64,000 nt of DNA from NCBI GenBank assembly GCA_949130485.1, contig OX422184.1:5808655-5872654 (forward strand), given 5' to 3'. Within the stretch, counting starts at the first letter, position 1. The number at the start of each line of letters is the position of its first letter. Positions 33,243 through 42,353 of this stretch are shown in pieces. The stretch comes from Agelas oroides. Lineage: Eukaryota > Porifera > Demospongiae > Agelasida > Agelasidae. Made by a program: the position numbers and the translations under genes. The notes beneath the pieces are model-generated. The model did not search any database. It saw nothing but the letters and a program-made list of their open reading frames with translations, and was not told where the DNA came from.

Positions 33243-33814
33243 AATCAGATTGGATGAGACAGCTCAGAGCGTGATGGGGGCATAAGTACATGTACAACTG
33301 TACAATTACAAAGAGATAAACAGGTGTATACCTCTTTAAATAGTGTCACTATATTTTAATTTCATGCAGTTTGCCTTCTTACATAGCTACCAAATTTTAG
33401 GAGGGGGAGGGAATAAGTCAGGGGGGATATCCTGGGGTTCCCCTCCCCTCAGTATTAAACCCTGAATTGGGCACATGCTATTATGGGCGCAATTTCATAA
33501 ATATGGGTGAGCTGCTTTTATTTTGGCCTGCTCATCTAGCTTGCGCTGAGGGTTCTGCACTCCAGTGCTGTTCATTTCAACTGCATTGTGTCTCGTTCCT
33601 TTTCTCATCATCAGCTTACTGAAAGCCTTCACGATTTAGTGAGAGTTCAGCTGTCCGTACGGTGTTGGTGGCTTCCTGAAACAATGAGGATAGTTTTCGG
33701 AAGGTGACAGTTCGCTTCCATTTGGGTCCTACCTTACCTAATTTGTGGGGGGAACTTGCTGGTGAATGTCTACTTTGTCTTTGCTGCTGTAGAATGGACT
33801 TTGGAAGTGAAATT

Positions 33815-34320
33815 TCATTTGCAACTGCTACAGAGGTGGTATGAATCAGCCCCACAACACAGAAACCTGGTCTCGTTGCTGAATATGTATGCATCTCGAG
33901 TGTTTGATAGGTATTCAGACAGCCTATATGCTGTCCGTAATCGAGAGCGGACATCCCTCTCTGCAAGTTCACTTCTTGGGATCATCAAGAGTCCACTGCT
34001 CTTACAACCTTCCAGGCTCAGTTTCACCTGTGTGTAATTTCCTGTTGAGTCTCTGACTCACATAACATCAATGGAATGCATAGAACCAGCTTAATGTCAC
34101 TAGACCCTCTCCTCTCATGCAATGCCTGAGTGAGTGTGATCCTTTCGAATTGGTTGATATTGAAGTGGATCGCAGGTGAGCTAAGTTGGTTGCTGGATGT
34201 AGGGTTGGTAGGAGGTGTGGGAGTACTGTCAGGCAGCTGTGGCTGCAAGGCAGACGTGAGAGTACTGTCAAGAGGTTGTAGCTGTGAGGCAGGTCCAGGA
34301 GAAATACTGCCACAAGAGAT
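33815..34320 (-). CDS. Exons of an unrecognised gene plus a shared Cys-rich piece
   Basis: 34040-34320 behind a TTGTGGCAG acceptor encodes a Pro/Ser/Gln linker (QLQPLDSTLTSALQPQLPDS), then INQFERITLTQALHERRGSS. The frame to the left (33815-34027) reads EGCKSSGLLMIPRSELAERD, then NTRDAYIFSNETRFLCCGAD. The last 85 bp are nearly identical to part of the Cys-rich exon at 18.85-19.4 kb, which suggests a duplicated or inserted segment. The two parts are separated by a TGA in frame unless spliced. Confidence 0.35.
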
Positions 34321-34429
34321 GTAAGAAACATACATATGTATATAAGATCGATAGACCACATAACACAATAACTAGCTCACTACTAGAGTGAGTACTGTGA
34401 AAACGCCCTGAAATTGTCTTGAATATTTC

Positions 34430-34700
34430 CTAGAAAATTCACAGACATTTCATGGTAGTGGTGATTTTGATTTTATGAAAATCTTAAGAAAACTTAACGT
34501 TTCATGGTAATTTGCATCTATGACTTACCCATGAAAACATATGTCTATGAAAATGTAAGCCATTGAAACACCAATGAAAAATCTCTCTGAAAATTACAGC
34601 CAATGAATAAGCAATGAAAATATCTATGAAAATTTAAGGCAATGAAACACCAATGAAGAATGGACAGGAAAATTTCAGCCATTGAAACACTCGTATACTT
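34430..34700. repeat. Degenerate GAAAATTT/CCATTGAAACACCAATG repeats
   Basis: The words AATGAAACACCAATGAA and GAAAATTACAGCCAATGAA recur three to four times at irregular spacing in an intron-like stretch. Confidence 0.5.
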
Positions 34701-34702
34701 AC

Positions 34703-36703
34703 TTGCAGCGTTGTGGGCTTTGACCTAGTTGTAAGACCCCTGACCACACTGCAAGGTGTGCAGAAAGCACCTTTTGTCATTAAGACATGGGCTGCCAAGG
34801 TCTGAGTGTGTCCTTCATCTTGTTGCTGATGAGATCCTCCCTTATGCACATGAACCTAAATTTGCAAGATCCAATATGTTTGTGAGTTTTGCATACATTT
34901 GTACATGAATCCACAAACACACAAATGTGGTTAATGTACATGTACGTACACACATAATTACACACATACATGTGCATACACACATGCAAGTGTGTACACA
35001 CGTAAATACAAACACATAAACACACACAAAAAAAACACATACACAAACATATACAAAACACAACACACACAGCACAGAGGTAACATACCTGCTCATACAA
35101 TCGCCGCTGCTCCTGGAAGTACTCAGTTAATGCAACAACCATCCGAGCTTCTTCTTCACTGATGGTATCCCCAGGAGATTGAAGTGAAGGTCCTAGAGGT
35201 GAGTTTGAGTGTCCACCGAATGGACTTTCGCCAACCCCAGCTTCACCCCCACTATCATTGGTAGGAGTGTGTGTAGTGAGGCATATATGCATGGCTTTGT
35301 ATAGCACATGAAGTATGCCACTCAACCTGTGTAGTCAGGAAATTGATGAGGTTGTCACTAATAGTTATATCAATTCCTTACAGCTAGGGTGCTGTGGTCA
35401 TGTTACAGGGTTTTGCAGAATCTTTGCAACACGCAAGCGCAAGGCGTTGAAGTACCCAGCTGTGTTTGGTTGATAATTAAGTGGCTGTGAACAAAATGTT
35501 ACCTCCTACGTAGTCACATAATTAGATAAAGGGCGAGTCATATTACATAACCATAGTCTCAGTGGTGCAAACTTTGACTTCCATATAAGGAACGCAATAC
35601 GGTTTTCACTTTACGCATTCTAAGCAGCGTTGCAAAGATTCTGCAAAACCCTGTACACATTGGTGTTGAGCATAGCCCAATGCCAATATGCAAGACCACA
35701 CCCCACAATACCGATAAGAGTTGTAAACAACATTCTTATCTGTTGCCTAGGTAATGGTTTATGTACACATGCTGATATCAATTCAACATAATTTATTAAT
35801 AATGCAAGCATGTTGCATGACTTACCTTATCATGGTGCGTTTGTCCTTGGACACATTGCCCTTGTTCATCACCCCAGTCTCCCACTGCTCATTCATAATT
35901 TGTGCCATCTCGTTTGCGAAACTTCTGTACACTTGCATCCCTCTTCACTGTAACTGTACATGTGTTTGTCATCGTTTTCACAGTGCCATTTTGCTATTAG
36001 CTTGAATGGCTCAATCAATGACGTCAAGGGAAAAGTGTGCAGTTTAGTGCACCAGCTGTCAACTTCCTGTTGAGTAACAAAGGATTATGAACACCATTGT
36101 ATGGTGTTCAAATTCAAACCAATTAGCACCAACATTTTCAAGCTTAGTATATACGAGTATACATATAGGTGACAACACTGTTTCCAAGATCATCACATTG
36201 AGACAAACGAGCACTTGTAGTAACAAAAGCAAAAAAAGTTTGTCATTACACTCAAATTATTGTGGAAATAGCTCTAAGAATTAAATGGGGAAACCTGGAA
36301 AAGAGGATGCACTAATAATAATGTATTAAGCCTGGAATGTATTTAGCCTCTTTTCCAGGCTTAATCTTCCCATTTAATTCTTAGAGCTATGTTTACAATA
36401 ATTCATGGAATGGAAGCCCTTGAGTTTGCATGTAAATACTCAGTACACATGTACTGGGTACACTACATGGCCAATACTCATGCCTATATATTGCACTATG
36501 TTCTTCAACATCTATTTCAATCAATGGTGACAGTCCAGTATACATACTACAGACAGTTAATACAATGAAAAGACAAACCATACCTTTTTTTGTTGTTGTT
36601 GTTGTTGTTGTTGATGGTAAGGCCTGGAAGTAGGCTTGGGTGGTTCAACATCAATGTCTCCTGCCTTCTTGGAAGCCCAGCTCATCTCCACAACTGGTAC
36701 CAC
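34703..36703 (-). CDS. Unrecognised multi-exon gene with polyQ
   Basis: Minus-strand exons with good splice sites: 36588-36703 (VVPVVEMSWASKKAGDIDVE, then Pro-rich, then a Gln run), about 35826-35945 (MQVYRSFANEMAQIMNEQWE, KDKRTMIR), 35089-35326 (LSGILHVLYKAMHICLTTHT, a Gly/Ser/Pro linker, then SEEEARMVVALTEYFQEQRR) and 34703-34855 (HKGGSHQQQDEGHTQTLAAH). Phases agree from the second to the fourth exon. Further exons probably lie at 34.0-34.3 kb. No domain is recognised. The helical, acidic and Gln-rich parts suggest a scaffold or regulatory protein. The coding sense is inferred from splice phase, not homology. Confidence 0.45.
34861..35080. repeat. AC-rich microsatellite in intron
   Basis: Interrupted (CA)n and ACACAT repeats from about 34900 to 35070, between two exons of the unrecognised gene. 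Confidence 0.7.
36257..36400. repeat. Fold-back element
   Basis: ATAGCTCTAAGAATTAAATG and AACCTGGAAAAGAGG are mirrored by CCTCTTTTCCAGG and CATTTAATTCTTAGAGCTAT, giving arms of about 55 bp around a short AT-rich loop. Confidence 0.75.
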
Positions 36704-36872
36704 CTGCAGGGGGTATAAGTCTCCCATCCCCACACTGAACTTTTCAGGGTGCCCTGCTCTAATGAAAAAACTAGGACATGTACCGTTTAACTGGGTCGTG
36801 TTGATATACCATATTTCCTTGATTGCTTCTTGGGGGTACTATTAAATTTAGACCATACTTACAAATTTCATA

Positions 36873-36962
36873 CTATATTGAACACGTGACATCACGTAAG
36901 CGTGAAAATCCCTTCTGGTGCAACTGTGAGTGGTGAGTGTGGTGTAGCTGGTGAAGGGAATC
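36873..36962. repeat. Dispersed duplicate of 40628-40718
   Basis: GCGTGAAAATCCCTTCTGGTGCAACTGTG... and TGGTGTAGCTGGTGAAG are shared with 40.6 kb at over 90 per cent identity by eye. The copy there contains TGACGTCA. Confidence 0.7.
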
Positions 36963-37202
36963 AAATCACTAGTACTACAACCTTATGCCTTCTTTGGTGT
37001 AGAAGCAATTCACTAGCTATGTAGGTCTAATCTCCTGCCCAAGAGTGATCCTAACACTAACATTTCTAGTCTCTAGACACTTCAGCTACTGCAACTGGTC
37101 CTCTGAGTCCTGACAGTCTCTCAACCGTTCATCATTCGTCAGTAGGAATTTGAAGGGGGGGGGGGGGCACAGCCCCTCCCCCCATGTTGCCAACAAGATT
37201 AC

Positions 37203-37265
37203 ATAATTTGCGGGTATGTCGACTGAGCTGAGCAAGAAGGCAGGAGAACTCTGGAAAACCAAAGT
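37203..37265 (+). pseudogene. HMG-box fragment
   Basis: MSTELSKKAGELWK, the second half of an HMG box as in SSRP1, flanked by unrelated sequence. A longer copy lies at 38757-38945. Confidence 0.6.
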
Positions 37266-37431
37266 TTTGTACCACTGGGTTGAACCGGTTGCTCTACCTT
37301 CAAGGTGCGCACAAGGGGTCACTTTTCAAGGTATGACATACAGTGTGATGTTGGTGACGTCGAAAACCCATGGACTACAGGGAAATTGGACTGGTAAGTA
37401 TAAAGTGCAAGCAGACTGCAGCTGTAGCGAA

Positions 37432-38490
37432 AGTACTTTAGTGTCTTGGATTTTGCTAAGGCATTTGACAGTATCCCATACCAGAGGTTGCTGATCAAAC
37501 TGAATCACATTGGAGTTAGAGGCCAGGTTTTAAAATGGATTGAAGCATTCCTAACCGGAAGAATGCAACGAGTTGTAGTGAATGGTTGCTTTTCCTCGTG
37601 GACTCCAGTGACATCAGGTGTGCCACAGGGATCTGTACTGGGACCTCTGCTGTTTATGGATGAAGTCAGCTCAACTGGAGGACTCTTTGCAGATGACTGT
37701 GTCATTTATAGAGACGTGTCTCATAGGAGCACTCCCAAGTATCTGAATGAGTCCACCCACTCCAGATTTGTGCGATTTAAACAATATTCAAATCTGATTG
37801 TCCTTCTGTTTGTTATTTCCATCACTTTGCATTTCTCTACATTCAGTGCCAACTGCCAGGTCTTTGTCCAATTTAAGATCTTCTCCAAGTCCCTCTGCAG
37901 TTCTTCTGCATCTCTAATAGATACAAAGTTAAAGTGGAATAACCATTGCCAAAGCATTGCAGCCAAGGCCACTAGAATTCTGAATCTCCTGAAGAGATCT
38001 ATGAGCGGTTGTAACCAGCATGCGAAGGCCACTGCCTACCAGGCTTTGGTTCGTCCACACCTGGAATACTGCACTCCAGTATTTGATCCACATACAGTTA
38101 AAAACATTGAAATGCTGGAGAAAGTCCAGAAACGGGCAGCTAGATGGCTAACAGCCAAGTGGGATAATAATAGCAAACAGTGGGATAAGTCGAACTTCCA
38201 GTCCCTTTCTGAGCTTAATTGGCAATCCCTCCAGCAACGAAGGACCTACCTAAACCAGTGTCAAACTTGCAAAGTGTTAAATGACATGGACTGTATTGAG
38301 TTCGCAAAATACTGGTCTTACTCGGGTGCTCAACAGACGAGATTTTGGCATGCATGTACACTACAGACTGTATCATCAAGAGTTAACACTTATCGTTTTT
38401 TGTATCTGCACCATTTCTATGGAACTCACTTCCTGCTGATGTTTGTTGCCTACATAGTTATAATTTATTTAAATATAAGTTGAAGCAGTG
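37432..38490 (+). pseudogene. LINE reverse transcriptase with an internal inversion
   Basis: Begins abruptly at LDFAKAFDSIPYQRLLIKL, continues SGVPQGSVLGPLLF and LFADDCVIYRD (FADD box). From 37724 to 37919 the expected continuation lies on the minus strand (DAEELQRDLEKILNWTK ... FRYLGVLL). The plus strand then resumes with DTKLKWNNHC, LVRPHLEYCTPVFDP and the C-terminal region. The RT domain is disrupted only by this flip and a short gap after PLLF. CR1/Jockey-like, 5'-truncated; the 3' end near 38700 shows an ACTAACTAAC tail. Confidence 0.85.
37724..37919 (-). other. Inverted RT segment (196 bp)
   Basis: Reverse-complement orientation relative to the host LINE. Both junctions are clean: left ...GTGTCTCA|TAGGAGCAC, right ...CTCTAATA|GATACAAAG. 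TA lies at both ends of the segment. Confidence 0.85.
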
Positions 38491-38756
38491 TCTTCCTCCT
38501 TTTGTATCACCATAGTCTTTATATTGTGAATTTGTTTTCGTCAATCATATGTTCTTCTAGCTAATCTCTTTGTTATTTTGTGCAAGTAAGCCTTTTGTTG
38601 TTGTTGTTGTTATTGTTTTTCTTTTTCTTTTTTTTTTGTTTTAGGGAAGCACACTAGATAGGTCCATGACCTCCTGTGTATTGTCTGGACAAAATCAATT
38701 TAACTAACTAACCCCAGTTGTAACCTTGTAACCCCACTTTCAGGAAAGAAATACAG
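38491..38756 (+). repeat. LINE 3' region with GTT/T-rich tract
   Basis: T-rich tract with (GTT)n near 38595-38640, then TTTAACTAACTAAC near 38698, which may be the LINE tail. Confidence 0.5.
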
Positions 38757-38945
38757 GAAAGAGAGGAAAAGGTTCGAAAAAGCAGAAGAAAGATCCTAAT
38801 GTACCAAAGAAGCCACTGACGGCTTATATGGTGTGGTTAGGAGAAACCAGACCTGCACTGAAGTCAAAATAACCCGGTCTGTTGATCACCGAGTTTACCA
38901 AAAAGGCGGGAGAACTCTGGAAATCCCTTGATGACAAGTCGGTGA
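38757..38945 (+). pseudogene. SSRP1-type HMG-box exon with a stop
   Basis: Behind a CCCACTTTCAG acceptor: GKGSKKQKKDPNVPKKPLTA, then YMVWLGETRPALKSK, an in-frame TAA, and TEFTKKAGELWKSLDDK before a GTGAGC donor. This matches the HMG box of SSRP1, the DNA-binding end of the FACT histone chaperone. Intron-type borders show a duplicated genomic exon, not a processed copy. The TAA kills it unless read differently. Confidence 0.7.
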
Positions 38946-39473
38946 GCAAGCTAAGTACACACAGCTACAACTAGATCTTGATATGTGAGGGCCACAAGGC
39001 TTTATCCAACAAGTTAGACAGAAGAATAACCAATTCAGCAATACCTGGTAGGTAGCCTATATAGTAGCTACATAATGCTGAAGCTGTTGTCGGTGGTGCA
39101 GGTTCCCAACCCCAGTCACAGTCTGGACACCAGACCATTCTGACCAGGCAAAGGATAAAACCTTGAACAAAAGTGGTTTACTGAAATGCCACGAATTCCC
39201 TCATCATGATTCCACCACTAAGATACTTTCGTGCCGGCAAGGTTTTCCTTCAGACCCTCGCCCCGAGTCAGAAGGGTCTGGAGCCCCGACTACCACAGTC
39301 ATTGCTTTGATTGCAGTGTGCATGAAAGAAGTAACCCTTGATAAGTGTAGGCTGCACAGTCTGCTTAACCAAATGAGAACATGCCTATACATATTTCTTG
39401 TAATTATGGTATAGCTGGACATCCATTCTTATTGATGCACATCAATGGTATAATTAGCCCGTATGTACCTATC
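38946..39473. other. No gene recognised
   Basis: Contains CAGACCCTCGCCCCGAGTC/GAAGGGTCTGG near 39250, a relic of the CCCAGACC MITE ends. Confidence 0.3.
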
Positions 39474-39782
39474 CTAGCGTTTGTCGTTTGCAGTGCTACA
39501 AGCGACAAACCCTGAGTTGGGAAGTACGAGGCTACTACCAACCTCAGGCTCAGACTCTGGCAGGTCACCAGGCCCAGGGTGAGGCAGCCCTGAGGAATTG
39601 TCATCGCCAGGCCCCTGAGACCAACTCGAACGATCTGTGGGTGCCATTACGTTCACTGACCAATAAGGCGAACCATAAGGTGGCTGTGAGTAGTAATAGT
39701 CCCAGTAAGCACTATCTTGACTAGGAGCCATAGCTTGCGCGCTGTCAGACTGTTCTTGAAAGCGACTTTCCCGTGCTTTCAT
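39474..39782 (-). CDS. Unrecognised 102-aa ORF, Ser/Pro/Tyr-rich
   Basis: ATG at 39780-39782. It begins MKARESRFQEQSDSAQAMAP, followed by a Tyr-rich segment (DYYYSQPPYGSPYW) and an acidic Pro/Gly tail ending NDKR, stop TAG. Codon composition looks coding. It could be a gag-like N-terminus of a retroelement or a first exon. No domain. Confidence 0.35.
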   Translation of the reverse strand: MKARESRFQEQSDSAQAMAPSQDSAYWDYYYSQPPYGSPYWSVNVMAPTDRSSWSQGPGDDNSSGLPHPGPGDLPESEPEVGSSLVLPNSGFVACSTANDKR

Positions 39783-41198
39783 ATCGATATTTTGTGGCTT
39801 CAGAAACGCATTTCCGGTCTACGGTTTGCACTTGTGCAGAAAGTCAAGAACTCTGAAAAACCCTGTATGTGCAGTGCAGTACAGTGCGTGAGTACAGACC
39901 GGCTAGACAAGCAATCTGAGTCGTCCAAGTTGTCCTCATTGCCAGCAACGAGCATGCCTGTGTACCGTGCGAGAACTATTCAAGGACGAGGTTAGTTTTC
40001 CCCAGCTCAAGTGACTGCGTGCTGTGGGGTTAATTCAAGGGTGTTATAAATATCAATATTACCACTCGGATGTGTTCACATTGTCACAAATTTGTAGGCT
40101 GGCTATATGTGATGATGTGTCAAATTTTCACTGTAAATTTTGTAATGCCGTGTTGTATGTAGCCGATTTTTGTGCATTTAGCTCATTGCACTGTGAACAC
40201 CAAGATTAATAATTTACTGATCAGTGTGTACAACAAGAATTCAGTGTTCCTGTTTAGACCCTAAACAGAACAGCCATAAAAGAATTACACCCCAAGTGGT
40301 AGTAATAAATGAAAACCTGCATCATATGTGGGTGTATCAAAGAAAACAACGCAGGGTACAATACCAATGTACACTAGTTGTGCCTACAACCTATTTCAAA
40401 GTCCTTAAAGCCAAAAAATACCACTTAAATCTTTGAAACGTATTATTATAGTTATTGATTGCAAAATGGTAAGAGCAATACTAACTTATATAACAAATGT
40501 ATAATGTAAAGAAATGTATGATTATAACATAATTATTCAGGAGCTAAATAAACACTCAATCGTTATTTGTAACCGAATTTACGAGTAAGGAATAACGATT
40601 CACAATTCACAAATTTCATACTGTAAGCATAGTATATTGAACGCGTGACGTCACATAAGCGTGAAAATCCCTTCTGGTGCAACTGTGTGTGGTGAGGGTG
40701 GTGTAGCTGGTGAAGATTTTGAGCGGGGTAAAAAGCAGCTGGAGCTCACTTTTTCAAACTAGACCATGAGCAGCAAGTGTGCTCTAAGTCCTATTGCCAC
40801 CTGCTGGCAGAACAGTAAAAATATTGAACGAAGGTGCTCCGTGTCCTCGAAAGTACAGGTGCTAGCTGCATGGTGTGGTCAGCATGTCCTTTAGGTATCA
40901 ACAGCTTCGGTCCTCAAGCCAATGTCTCAACATGATGAGAGCTGAATATGAATAATAAAGCTTTGGTATTAATAATTGATAGCATGGTTTACTGTGGCAT
41001 TTTGGATTAATAGCACTCGGAAGGCAGTAAATTGCACTTAGCTGCGCCTCGTGAAATTACTTCCTGCCTTACTTCTGCTAACTCATAGAATCCTGCTTTT
41101 TTTCTCCAACTGTAACAATACACAGCTATAAATTTGCATCAAAGGTAATAAGTGAGTCAGCTGATAAGCAAAAACAACAGCCAGCAATAATGATTAAA
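39783..41198. other. No gene recognised
   Basis: Apart from the dispersed repeat at 40628-40718 (with a TGACGTCA CRE-like site), I see only short frames. A purine/pyrimidine-balanced AT-rich region. Confidence 0.35.
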
Positions 41199-41438
41199 TC
41201 AGCAATTAAATGAACAGCACTGAAGTGCAGAACCCTCGGCGCAAACTAGATGTGTTCGGTTCTGTTCTTGCCTGTGCAAAGTCTGCTCACGTGTTTCGGA
41301 AGCTCTCTTATTCGCTCTGTGGACTTTGTCTCTCTCTTTCGTCACTAATAACTCTTTCTCAGACAGTAAGGCTTTTCTACGTTTCATTGCATTCTCAGGT
41401 TCCCCAACAGCAGTACACCGTGCTTTCCTTTTCTTCAA
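41199..41438 (-). CDS. Basic coiled ORF fragment
   Basis: MKKRKARCTAVGEPENAMKR, then KERDKVHRANKRASETREQT and LHRQEQNRTHLV. The K/R-E-x-x-R-A-S-E-T repeat resembles the basic repeat region that precedes helicase or transposase domains in invertebrate mobile proteins. Nothing catalytic follows. Confidence 0.3.
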   Translation of the reverse strand: MKKRKARCTAVGEPENAMKRRKALLSEKELLVTKERDKVHRANKRASETREQTLHRQEQNRTHLVCAEGSALQCCSFNC

Positions 41439-42044
41439 GTCGATACGAAGGCATGGCCACAGTCACAAACTGACCTCTTCACGTGCACTATGGTATTACA
41501 CTGTGGGGATACCTTTCTCAGACGCATAGACCTAATCTAGGGCATAGCTTTCTGAACCTCTCGTAAAAGACACTCACAAACGTCTAAGTTCGACGGAAAT
41601 ACCACAATACCGTATGCTCCAAGCCATGTGATCACACGTTACCGTTACGTACATGTTACGGAGAGGTATACAAAAACATTGCATGTGGCTGACTTAGTGC
41701 CATCGCGGTAAGTTTTGAACTTGCAGGTTTGGGATCCACCCAGATCAGATAAGTATTACACATTTTTCACACTTTTTCCAAAAAACTTATCACATTTTTC
41801 AATTAATGTTGTTCATGTTGACAGTAATTAGCACACCACTGACTCGAAAGAAAGTGGTTTTGGTTTTGGTGGGTGTACAGGGTCCCAAATCTCTTAATTA
41901 AGTAAAGCCTGTTAATTACTACTTATCTTGTAAGTTTATATTAATGCACACACAATCAACGGGACCAGTAATCTTGAGCCCTGGTAGTATGAACAAAATA
42001 CACAGCACAATATAGTTATACCTGCAATATGCACATTTAATTTC
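41439..42044. other. No gene recognised
   Basis: No supported frame or repeat. It flanks the Gypsy LTR. Confidence 0.35.
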
Positions 42045-42353
42045 TGTAATTAGGGGTTATTGTGAGGCCAGGGGGCTCCTCAAAATGAGATGCAACACAG
42101 ACCCTGTACTGTCACGTCCTTTTCAGGACGGAGGGATCTATATGAAATTGATAGGGATGGGTTGGGTGGGGAAGGCTCCCAAACCAGAAGGTTGACCCTC
42201 TCAGATAAGCGCACAAAGACTTAAACAGTTTTGGTACAGGAGCATGGATGTCATAATAATCCTGTTCACGTGCACAACCATGAATAATATTATAACAGTT
42301 AATTGACAATTAATAATAGTTAGTTAATGGATGTGATAGTTCCCATCATTACA
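42045..42353 (-). repeat. Gypsy 3' LTR
   Basis: 309 bp with perfect 6-bp inverted ends TGTAAT...ATTACA, directly after the stop of the minus-strand pol. A purine-rich tract (GAAAGGGAGATG) lies at its upstream border. No partner LTR is found at the 5' side, so the element is truncated. Confidence 0.75.

Noticed and set aside
34842-35096. Cys/Val-rich minus frame resembling membrane segments
   Set aside because: It is the translation of an AC-rich microsatellite in an intron.
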